Assembly (NCBI RefSeq): GCF_029168945.1
Contig: NC_083610.1
Span: 78,297,580 to 78,361,579, forward strand
DNA length: 64,000 nucleotides
Source: Cannabis sativa
Lineage: Eukaryota; Streptophyta; Magnoliopsida; Rosales; Cannabaceae
Direction: 5' to 3'
Shown here: positions 36,301-46,885 of the stretch, piece by piece
Layout of the letters: each line of letters starts with the position of its first letter
Numbering within the stretch: the stretch's first letter is position 1
Notes under the pieces: generated by a model
Databases searched by the model: none
The model's input: the letters and a program-made list of their open reading frames with translations, nothing else
What the model was told of the DNA's origin: nothing
Translations under genes and position numbers: made by a program

Positions 36301-38600
36301 CTACTCTAATAAACTGTACATACACGATGGATTTTATCAATAATAGCTTTTATACTGTATAATATATCAATGCTATTATTTTTTCACATAGGAAGCTACA
36401 CTTGCTGTTGCTGAGGTTGAGAAGAAGAAAAGAGAACAGAAAGGATCTACACGCAATAGTTCTGGTTCCAAGGACAGAAGTCATTCTTCACGTAAGCCAG
36501 TTAACAGTAGAGTTCTTTCCCATCTTGGCTCATTCAATTATCTTTCTGTTTGCAGATGTTTATGCTAATTTATCCCTATTTTTTATTCTCTATTTTGTGC
36601 AATGACGCAGGTGAGAGGATATTCCGTGTTGGCTCGTGCCGTTATAAAATGGACCCATCAAGACGAACACTTCAGAGGATATCAGGTGATCACTTTTGTT
36701 ATGCAGGATAAATGAATTCTATTCTTTAGTGTCTAGTGTTTCTGATTGGGGCTTCTTTTATCCTTTATCATATTTTGATAAGTTCTGGTATCTTATTGTT
36801 AATTGATCATAAAACTTCACATGTCCTGTGGTAGATGATGATTCATCATTTGCTGCTACAGTTCATCCTGATAAGGATGCAAAGAGATCCTACATCCCCA
36901 GGAGACTAGTGATTGGCAATAATGAGTAAGTTGCTTGTTTTTTATAGGTTGTTGTGTATTTTTATGTTTTATCAGTATTTGTTAATCTTTCTGATTGATG
37001 GTAACTTTAGTTTGATACAAATTTTTTTTATTCAAATTTTGGCAGATATGTTCGGATTGGAAACGGTAACCAGCTTGTTAGAGATCCAAAGAAACGAACA
37101 AGGATATTGGCAAGTGAGAAGGTCCGTTGGAGTTTGCACACTGCCAGGGTCCGGCTGGCTAAAAAGAGAAAGTATTGTCAGTTCTTTACAAGATTTGGGA
37201 AGTGCAACAAGGATAATGGGAGATGTCACTTCATTCATGATCCATCCAAAATTGCAGTTTGTACAAAGTTTTTGAATGGTTTATGTTCTAATGACAACTG
37301 CAAATTGACCCACAAGGTTTATCATTCCATAATTGCACTCAAAGAAATTTGATGCAGTGCTCCCCTCCCCTTTCTCTTCTGCAAGAACTTTGCTGCTGTC
37401 TTTGCAAAACTCAACTATTTTTAACATGAATTTTATTAATATATGCAGGTTATTCCAGAAAGAATGCCAGATTGCTCATACTTTTTGCAAGGTAGCATAA
37501 GCTTTTTTCTTGGCGGTGTTGTGTTTCTTTTTTCATTTTTTAATTAAAAGAAAGTAGTAAAAAAAAAGTGCGTTGTTAGAGGTGGAACACTGATAGATTT
37601 CCTGGCAGGTTTATGCACCAATAAAAGCTGTCCTTACCGACATGTAAATGTGAATCCAAAGGCAGCGACTTGTGAAGGATTTCTCAGGGGATATTGTTCT
37701 GATGGGAATGAGGTAATGTTTTGCTGTGTAAATCAGTGTTTTTATTTTTCTTTTTCCTGTTCTTTCTTTCTTCATGATTTGGTATCATCATGGATCAACT
37801 TGAGACTTCTTGCTAAGTATTGAGGTCAGTTTGTTATCGCACTAACACAGCCTTTGAAGGAAATGATTTTTATGCCTTCATGGGACATACAAATAACCTT
37901 CCTGATCAGATCAACTTTCTTTTCTCGATTACTCATTCCATACGATGTCGTAGGTAGTAACAGTTCCCAATCTTCGAAAGTACTAATATTTAGAAAAAAA
38001 AATAAAAAAATCTCACTGGTTGACATTCTGTCACTCCAACAACACTGTTGTAGATTTGTGTTTGTAAAATTGGTAACCCTTTTGTCTCTTTCTTCCCATA
38101 CTCGTAAACTCAATCTATTGTTGTACCAAGTAGCTAGTAAAATAGAATCCATCTCTTGCTCACAGTGCCGGAAGAAGCATAGCTACATCTGTCCAAGTTT
38201 TGAAGCTACAGGAACCTGTCTTCAAGAATCCAAATGCAAGCTCCATCACCCTAAAAACCGAATGCAGGAAAAGAAAAGGAAACGATCAAGAGAATTGAGA
38301 AATGATAGAGGGCGGTATTTCGGCTCTCCAGATCCCCAGGTTCCTGAGTCCAGAAAAGCGGGGTTTGAGAAGAACATTGCACAAGATTACAATAACATCA
38401 TTGCTAATGAAAATTTAACTGATTTTATTGCCATGGATGTTACCGACGAGGATGCTGGAGAAAGCAATGATCCATCAAGCGAGCAAACAACATTTTGTGA
38501 TAGTGATACCTCAGACTTACAACTAGATGATTTTGAAGAGCTACTGATCAAACCATTTCGCTTAATGGATTCAAGTCCAACGAGTTCTTCTCTAGTGTGA
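30323..38600 (+). CDS. Large zinc finger CCCH protein (ZC3H3 / Arabidopsis C3H7 type), 10 exons
   Basis: Modelled exons: 30323-35351, 35845-36043, 36139-36289, 36392-36491, 36611-36685, 36835-36925, 37046-37316, 37449-37491, 37609-37712, 38166-38600. All introns are GT-AG and the phases agree, giving 2165 residues. Residues 1-1676 are one exon: low-complexity and probably disordered, with His/Pro-rich, poly-Pro (about 63-73) and poly-Glu (about 426-434) tracts, and a basic nuclear-localisation-like stretch (KKKKVVRKVIKKVL, about 578). The C-terminal exons hold a conserved basic region (HLFPWKRTTYWR; RIFRVGSCRYKMDPSRRTL) and five CCCH fingers from about residue 1926, with spacings C8C6C3H, C7C4C3H, C7C4C3H, C7C5C3H and C8C5C3H. 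ZC3H3-type proteins act in nuclear mRNA 3'-end processing and export; that role here is inferred. Exon 1 read-through would end at 35452. Confidence 0.85.
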
Positions 38601-39900
38601 ACACACTAGGAGGAGATTAGTTTGTTGTAAATGTAGGCACAACTGTACACCTTGGGAGAGAGTGTGTTTCTTTTTCTTTGTATAGTTTTTTTTTCTCTTT
38701 TTTTTTTAGGTTAGAATGGGTAAATTTCTATATCTGTATTTTACAGTGGCAATACAAGAAAGAGAAATTAGACATTATACACAAAAGTGAAATTTGAGGT
38801 GCCTTTATTTGTGTACATTATTTCGATTGATCTTCAATCTAAATTAAATACTTCAAAGCAAATTGTTTACTTGACTTGCCAGATTTTCTTGTAAGTTGGA
38901 AAAATGTCATTGATTAAATATCTTTTTAAGTTATTAATTTATTAAATTATATATGTTGTTTTATAGAATAAAAAATTAGATATACTAATTTAAGATTATA
39001 AAAAGTACATGTATATTTTATCTCAAGTATATAACAATTGTTATATTTGACAAAAATGAGAATTCTACTGTGAATCCTCCAACCTCGTGTAGTTGCTAAT
39101 CTCATTTTTAATCTCAAATTGGTGCGATCGCAAATATTTTAATTTACTTCTAAAAAAAGGGTAAGTAAAGAAGAAAGTGATACTCATTCTCTATCATTAT
39201 TTATTTTTCCATAATCCTACAACTAAACAACAAATCATCTTAATAATTTCACACCTTTTCTTATAAAGATGGTTGATGTATTTAAATGTTGTTATTCTAT
39301 ATTTTCTTAAAAAAAGTACTCAACCTACAAAAATTGTTCATGATATTTCAAAAAATGTCAAAAAAAAAAAAAAACATATATATTTACTGCGAGATAATTA
39401 ACACGTGACTATAGCTACTACACTATTGGAGTTAAGGGTTTTTTTAAATTATTCGAGCTAAGTAATTGACAGTGTGACTGTAGCTAGTGCACTATTCTCC
39501 CTCTATCCTCTTTCTTTTTTCTGACTAAACCAAAAATATCCATTATCCACACCATTTTTAAGCACTCATTTCATCAAAATAAATAGATTTTACTTCTCAT
39601 CCAAATAACCCTATCACCATTGCAGCACTCATCAATTTTTTGTTTTTTTTTTCCATGTAATTCTATTTAGTTAAGATACTAATTCATCATTACTGATTTT
39701 AGATCAAATTTATATATTTTGCGTTACTTAACGATATATTTGCGATGATATTACAAAACTTAAATTTTATGGTACAAAGCAATTTTTAACAATATTTTTG
39801 CGATATGTTCATTGTTAAATTGAAATAAAAGAAAAAACAATATATTTGTGACGAAAAAAATAATATTTAACAATGCATTCACGATACTTTTAATTAAAGA
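38601..39900. other. 3' flank of the CCCH gene and intergenic DNA
   Basis: The first 200-250 bases probably hold the 3' UTR (TTTGTTGTAAATGT, then T-rich). 39715-39900 contains repeated GCGATAT/AACGATATATTTGCGATG motifs like those inside 26435-27438. No gene. Confidence 0.35.
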
Positions 39901-40604
39901 CGACAAAATTGGTCAGACACGATGACCCAACTCAAAACCTGCACAAAATTAGTTTGTTTATATTTGCCTTAAATGGGTTTAGTTCATTTGACCGGTCTAA
40001 CTCGTTTAATAAATAGATTGTGTTCAGATTGACGATGCTAACACGAAATTGACCTGTTTAAAGTTGATTTTTGGCTTTAATAATTTATAAATGAGTTAAA
40101 TATGTCATAAACGTGTTAAACAGATCATTAATAAATTAATGAGTTGATAAGTTTAAATAAGATGCATTTATAAACAGGTTACACGAGTCGCTTTGTGCCA
40201 ACCCATTTATAAACGAGTCGTATTTGAATTTAATTTTTTGACATGTTTATTAAAGAAAATGTGTTTAGGTCGAACATATATATATAAATATATGTAATAC
40301 ATGAGTTTCGACACCGTAAACACGAATTGCCACCCCTCCTTTTACAATAAAATAACAAGGATAACATAAATTTTATTTTTAATGTTTGTACAAACATAAA
40401 ATATCTAACATATTACATATTGTAATTTAGTAAATTTTGTATGAGGCACTGGCGGACCCAATGAAGGACAAGTGTGGGCTTAAGCCCATGTTGAAAAAAA
40501 AATATTTCTTTTACTTTTTAACTAAAAAAAATCTTTTAATTATTTTAATTGCCCACACCAAATGCGCAACAAAATGGGAGATCAGTAGTTGAATGATAGT
40601 TTCA
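39901..40604. repeat. Dispersed repeat fragments
   Basis: 39905-40340 is a family ending in GAATTGCCACCCCTCC, with repeated ACGTGTTAAAC / AAACGAGTC phrases. 40446-40560 begins CACTGGCGGACCCAATG, the terminus of another plant element family, apparently truncated by the adjoining Helitron. No genes. Confidence 0.35.
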
Positions 40605-40820
40605 CTAGGGAATATAACCGCGCGTTGCGCGGTCTTCATAATAATAATAATTGAACTTATACATTTTTTAATTATTTATTAATTTATTTATACATATGTA
40701 AAATTACTATTTAAGAGTAAATATCATTTTAACTTCTAATTAATTAATAATATTATTATTGTAGTATTTAAAACCGCTACAAAAAAATTAAAATAACAGA
40801 CAATCATAATATATATTACA

Positions 40821-40934
40821 CATTAAGAAGTATTCCACATATATATATTAGCTATTGCAATAATATTATTTCAACAATATTACATTTTACAATAATGTGT
40901 ATTTATATATACTTATAAGGAATACTTCTTAATG
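40821..40934. mobile_element. 114-bp hairpin MITE
   Basis: CATTAAGAAGTATTCC at the left is perfectly inverted at the right (GGAATACTTCTTAATG). The interior is AT-rich. It lies inside the Helitron. No clear TSD. Confidence 0.5.
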
Positions 40935-43547
40935 GGTATTACCCACTAATGGATAATAAACAAATTTAACTATAAATATTAATTTTAAAAATAATTATTT
41001 CTTTATTGGGGATGTAAAGTTTAGAAAAAATTATTACAAATCAATTATTTTATAGATAAAGAAAATTACCACATCACCGTTAATATATTAGAATTATATA
41101 TGTTTATTTTTTTAAAAAAGACAAATCACTTCTATATCAACTTACGAAGTAGATGAGATTTCATTAAAATTCAAGGAAGTAAACAAACACATGTATTTTT
41201 TTTACTCTTTCAACATTATACTTTTTTATTCTCTCACATAAAATTGATATTCTTAAAAAAATCATTATTATAACATAAAAATTAAAATAATCATTATCTT
41301 GAAAAAAAATCTAAAATAAATAGTTAAGATTTGTCCATACAAAAAAAAAAACTGTTAGAATTTGTACAAAATGAAAATAGCTTTACGATACTCTTAATAT
41401 AAAGACAAATGCAATCTAGATATAGAAAGATCTAGAGATTTAAGTTTTTTTTTTCTTTTGCTTGATTGGTTGATTTAATGATTCTTAGTAAAAAATTATG
41501 AGCATGGTTAAAAAATATAACAAATGGATGTATCAAAAAAAAAAAAAATACTTATTTATTTGAAATATCAATAATTGTTATTGTGCAAAATAGATAAAGT
41601 ATATATTATTTATACCATATTTTTATAACTTTAGCATTTAATATATATTTATTTTCATTTTTTAGATTTTTCTAGCAAACATTAACATGTAATGATGTTA
41701 ATATTTAATATGAATTACAATTAACAATTGAGAAAAAAATAAATTAAAAACTTTGAAAAATGAGAGAAAATATACTTCACATGTGAGACTTGTAAGAATA
41801 ATTTTTTTAAGTTGATAATTTCTATTAAATTACTTTTATTATATAATGGAAAGAGTGTGCACACATATTATAACTTTTAAATTTTTTCATTATTATTTTT
41901 TTTTTAAGCAAGTTATTGTCATTATCAATAGAAATAATAGGATGGGAAAGATTTTAGTATTATTATTGTATACCGCATAGACTAAAAATAATTATGAGTT
42001 TATTGTGTTACAAATAATGAAATTTAATTTGTAATTTATATTTTACTTTTATGTGTGCTTTATAAAATTTGTTCTATCATGATATTAATTCTCTACACTT
42101 TAGCTTCTCTCTTTTCATAGCTTCTAACATACAATTTGAAGAATTTTTTGTGGATAGAAATAAAATAAAATAACATAACATATAAATAGAAATAGAAATA
42201 GTTATTATATATTATGAAATAATATTATTGAAGGGGAGTAAATTTTAATTTTTTTTTTTGCTTAAATAATTATGCTAATGTAAATATATATATAATATTC
42301 ATAGAAACTTGTACATATATCAACAGTTTTTTTTTATTTAATTATTAGTAATATGTGAACTTTGTTACTTAAATCATTGATTCATAAGAAAATTTATGAT
42401 GTATACATCTTTCTTAAATCAAATAAAAAAAAATGAAAGAGGTCATATAAAATTGAAATCTCATTTAAATATATAAAGCTCTAATACTTACAATGTAGCA
42501 TAACATGAGAGTGATTCTAAAAGAAATAATTTAAATATAATAATACACAATGTTAAATAAGCATATATTACCATCTTATTTTGCTATGACCTATAAGTTT
42601 TTTTCTTCTCATAAAACTTCATCTCACTTCTTGCTGTTCTTTCTTCATTACTTTGTGAGCCAAAGACTTATATATATATATTGATTGTATACAATGGTTG
42701 ATTACCTGCATTAAGAACATTAGTAGCCTTACTGAAAAATTAAAATTTGAGACAAATAATTTCATATAAAAAAATGGAGAAAATTAATATACCTACAATG
42801 TTTAAACCAAAAACTTTACTATGATCATCTCTTAGAAGTCTATTTTCAAACTAAAAAAAACTACACGAAATAATATTCTTAATAAAAAAAAAACAAAGAC
42901 TAAAAAGAAAAAAGATACTTTCAATGTCCAAACCAAAAATACCTTGCATGACAACTTTGTTATGGTCTTCAGCCATTAAGCAAATCTATCATTCACTCTT
43001 TAAGCTAAGTCATCACAACTATTTGCTGAAACCTTATATACTTTTTGAAGATTGATAATTATATGTTATTTAACCCTAATAAAAAATACAAATTAAATGT
43101 TATTTGTGATGGGAATACAAAAAGAATGATATAATAATAATAATAATAAAAAGGGGAGTTATGAGAATGAAAACATTTGAAAAACCGTGTTTTTGCAAAT
43201 GTCAGTTGTATATACGAAAATATAAAAACTGTAAGCGTTTGCAGCAGCAGAAAGTCATTCTGCTACAGCAAAACTGAACAGGCAGAATATAAAATATTTA
43301 CAGAAAAATAAATAACTTGACACAAGAGATTTATACGTGGTATCAGTGTTCTCCCGAACACTCCTAGTCCACGGGGCCACGCCCAGAGAATGAAATCAAT
43401 TAATAAAGTATCAAAATTACAAAGACAATTGACTTAAACAAGTTTAGACTCCCTCTAAAGTATTGCCGCAATCCTTTGTAATCCACTTTATGAATCTGAC
43501 TTCTTGAAACACCTTCAAGCCCGAACTCCCTTCGTCTTTGAAGTGTG

Positions 43548-43759
43548 AGTGCTTACTTCCTCCCGAAGTAAGGCTTCAACAAGTCTTCTCCCGAAGACCA
43601 AGTGCTTACTTCCTCCCGAAGTAAGGCTTCAACAAGTCTTCTCCCGAAGACCAAGTGCTTACTTCCTCCCGAAGTAAGGCTTCAACAAGTCTTCTCCCGA
43701 AGACCAAGTGCTTACTTCCTCCCGAAGTAAGGCTTTATCAAGTCTTCTCCCGAAGACCA
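43548..43759. repeat. Four 53-bp tandem repeats in the LTR (palindrome cluster)
   Basis: Each unit holds two hairpin-forming palindromes, CTTACTTC..GAAGTAAG and GTCTTC..GAAGAC, each with a CTCCC or TCCC loop. The copy in the other LTR is at 51650-51861. The fourth unit has TTTATC in place of TTCAAC in both LTRs. Confidence 0.95.
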
Positions 43760-44413
43760 ATCTCTTGTTCAGTCAAGTAGTTCTTCACAACCTCTAGGAT
43801 AGAGTAAGAACAGAAATAGAACAACTAGAACCTAGATGAACAACTAGGCTCTCACAAAACAAAGAAAGACTCTCTTCTCTCAAAAGATAAATGTAGAAAA
43901 TGAATAATGGAAGAGGTAATTCGAATGGTTGCTCTCTAGGCTCTATTTATAGATCATAGAAACCAAAGAGGCAACCACAAGTTCGAATTAGCAGCTGTAC
44001 AAAAACTTTCCAAAAGAAACACGATCTGCTACATCATATTCGGTTACTGACGCAGCAGATCTGCCCAGAAACGGGAAACTTACTAAAATCGGGTCCGATC
44101 TTCTTTCAATGCTTGATTCCTGCCAAAAACAGATTAGATATTCTGATTGTATCAAGATACAATCGAAATCAATAAGGAAAAGGCAATAAACAAAGTTTCC
44201 CTAAAAAAAGACAACTTTCCAAAAGAGAATTCCTTCTCTTTTGAGAAGTTTTCAACAAAGGAAAGTTCAGCTGAAAGTGCAACTTTCCAAACAAGGAAAA
44301 GGGCAACTACAATCCGAATTTATAAGGTAAGAAATCGAATATGAATGCACAACAATCTTACCATAAATGGAAAAATTATTTTGTCAACTAACTTGCCAAA
44401 AAAAGACTTTACA

Positions 44414-44725
44414 ATCTCCCCCTTTGGCACTTTAGATGAACAAAATAATTTTTAACATAAAGTACCTGCAAGGCAAAGTTAGCAAGAGCAAAAGATACTA
44501 CTCCCCCTGAGTAACACAATCGAATATCACAAAGAAACCAAAAACAAGCTAACTTTAAAAGATATGTTCACAAGTACTAACCAACCACAACTCCCCCTGG
44601 AAAAAAGGTCTAGAGTTGATAAAAACAAATTGAATAGAGTTGATAAAAACAAATTGAATGCTCAATAAAATGCACATTAATTAAAAAATATTTTGACAAC
44701 TAAATTGCCAAAAAAGGACCTAACA
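44414..44725. repeat. 312-bp duplicated LTR edge / polypurine module
   Basis: CAATCTCCCCCTTTGGCAC occurs at about 44412 inside the LTR and again at the LTR boundary (44724), with following sequence similar for well over 100 bases. The same duplication is in the other LTR (52511-52822), so it predates this insertion. Confidence 0.8.
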
Positions 44726-44740
44726 ATCTCCCCCTTTGGC
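44726..44740 (-). promoter_or_regulatory. Polypurine tract of the Sirevirus
   Basis: On the minus strand, GCCAAAGGGGGAGAT directly abuts the LTR terminus TGTTAGG. This tract primes plus-strand DNA synthesis. Confidence 0.75.
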
Positions 44741-46346
44741 ACTTTAGATAATCAAAATATTATTAATTAACAAACACCTACAAAACAAAGTTAGCAAAAC
44801 AAACATAAAAACTCCCCCTGAGAAGCACAACATTAAACCAAAATAAAAAGCTAACTTTGACCAAAGATGAACACAAACACAAACACAAACACACACCTCA
44901 ACTCCCCCTAGACAGTTGAGTATACAATTACTCCCCCTTTTTGTTTATCTATAAGGGCCAAAGACAAAAAGAAATAAAAATATAGAAATATGTCCAACAA
45001 AAACAAAAAGAAAGAAAACTTATGCCCCATAAAGCTTGATCAATGAGGACAACTGCTTGAACATCTCATGTTGAACCTCCTCCATGGCAGCAAGACGATT
45101 GGAGCAGCAAGAAGAGCATTTGAGGGGGCTTGTTTAGATTCCACCATTTTCCTTTTTGGGATGCCCTAGGTTCTTTGTTCTCACCATTTTGATATGAAAG
45201 AGACAATGAACAGAAAACAAGCAAGAGAGACAAAGAAATAGAATCGGGTAGGTGGTGAGAGTGAATGACAAAAATTGGTTGAAATAAACATGGGAGAGTT
45301 TAGCAAAAAGGAAACCAATTTCAACATATTTGAGAAACCACCAGCCCACGATTACACAAGGAAACTGCCCACTTCTTGCAACTTCTTTCCCCTTTTTTTT
45401 AAAAAAAAATAAAAGGAAACTAGAATTACCAACAATATTTCCAAAAATAAGTCAATCTTTCAAGATTAAAGACACATTACCATATAAAAGATCAATCTTT
45501 AAATGGAAACATATCAAAAATAAATCAAAGAAGAATGAATGTTGATACTTACCATTTATGCACAAGATTTTCTTAACCCATGAAGCAAGTCACACGCCTC
45601 CCTCCTTTTTCTTTTTTTTTTTTAAAATTAAAACCGAAAATAAAATATAATGTGTACAATAAATATATGTGATTCGAACCAAGCAAAAGAAATCGAATAT
45701 CATTGACAATTGACAAAATAAATTACATGTTATGCTTTTAAGGAAAATAACTAATTAGTATCTCATGAAATAATCATACTTAATTGATGTTGAGGAAAAA
45801 GATATGCATGTGACTGAAAATTGTGAACCAGGATTATCAATTTAATTTTAATAGAAGAGACTTACAGATTTGAACACACTTGTCAGACATAAGTGTGTGC
45901 AGTGAAAATAGGATCATTGTCCTTGGCAAGATTTTTCATTTTCGCCTTTTTCAATTTGATCCCGCAACTGGATGCTTTCACACCATACTGAAGGTAGCCC
46001 TTTTCTATGGTAGTGCATCCTCATCATAGTTGCTAATTACAATGTTCCAACTTACTCATCAGATGGCTTTCACACCTCAGTATGGGTAGCTCTATTCCAG
46101 CAAGGGGCCTGACAAGACTGAAACAAAAATTGCTCAACTCTGTATAAGAACATTATTTAATCCTAGACACACATAAAGAGTAACATGAACCTTTTAGCAC
46201 AACATCACAAAGTATGATCAGACTGAGATCCTAACTAATTATAAACCAAAAGCATAAACATGATTTGTCAAAATACAATGATAGACGATTAAGAGCTAGA
46301 GAAGAATCACATAATACTATTGTACAAGAATTATGAACAGATAGAA
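44741..46346 (-). other. Sirevirus 3' region between pol and LTR
   Basis: About 1.6 kb without a recognisable domain. Several Sireviruses carry an env-like ORF here; I see only short open frames (for example 45349-45134), none with a credible match. It contains repeated GGGGGAG tracts. Confidence 0.5.
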
Positions 46347-46885
46347 TTAAACAATGCAAACTCCCAAAGACTTTCTGAAGGAGTCAAAGCGACTTGCATC
46401 TAGGGCCTTTGTGAAAATATTAGCTAATTGTTTTTCAGTATCAACATATTCTAATTGCAATGATTTATTTTCAACAAGTTCCCTGATAAAGTGGTGTCTT
46501 ATGTCAATGTGCTTTGTTCTAGAATGTTGAACAGGATTTTTGGAAATATTTATGGCACTAGTATTGTCACAAAAAATAGTCAAAACACCCAATTCAAACC
46601 CATAATCAATCAACATTTGTTTCAACCACAATAGTTGAGTACAACAACTGCCAGCAGCGATGTACTCAGCTTCGGCAGTGGATAAGGAGATGGAATTCTG
46701 TTTCTTGCTATGCCAAGATACTAGATTATTCCCAAGAAAGAAACACCCTCCACTTGTGCTCTTTCGATCATCAGCATTTCCTGCCCAATCTGCATCACTA
46801 AAACAAGCAAGATTTGAATTGGTATCTTTCGAGTACCAAATTCCATAATCAGGAGTGCTATTAACATATCTAATAATCCTTTTTA
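46347..46885 (-). pseudogene. Sirevirus RNase H domain, shifted out of the pol frame
   Basis: The minus strand reads the copia RNase H region: an SDADWAG-type block, STAEAEYIAA near 46660, then FCDNTSAINISKNPVQHSRT and KHIDIRHHFIRE, ending at TAG 46347. It is separated from pol by a frame change near 46883-46886 (GTATCGAGTTTGTAAAA on the minus strand), exactly where relatives continue into an SA(V)KRI(I/L)RY-like stretch. RNase H degrades the RNA template during reverse transcription. The break may be real or a consensus error. Confidence 0.7.

Larger units (their letters stand above)
43178..44725 (-). repeat. 3' LTR of the Sirevirus
   Basis: 1548 bp, starting TGAAAAACCG and ending GGACCTAACA on +. 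TSD ACATT is at 43173-43177. It contains four 53-bp tandem repeats (43548-43759) and an internal copy of the polypurine junction (44413/44414). Nearly identical to 51281-52822 except for two clusters of changes. Confidence 0.95.

Noticed and set aside
37854..38165. Start of a separate protein at 37854 leading into the last CCCH exon
   Set aside because: This part is intron 9; a CACAG acceptor at 38165 joins the fourth finger correctly to exon 9.
43548..43759. Regular 53-bp repeats as a CRISPR array
   Set aside because: The units are contiguous with no unique spacers and sit in an LTR of a plant retrotransposon.
44147..44344. 65-residue frame present identically in both LTRs (also 52244-52441) as a gene
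   Set aside because: It is LTR sequence, has no homology that I recognise, and is duplicated only because the LTR is.
44741..46346. Env-like ORF in the Sirevirus 3' region
   Set aside because: Only short frames without a signal peptide plus transmembrane and coiled-coil pattern; no support.
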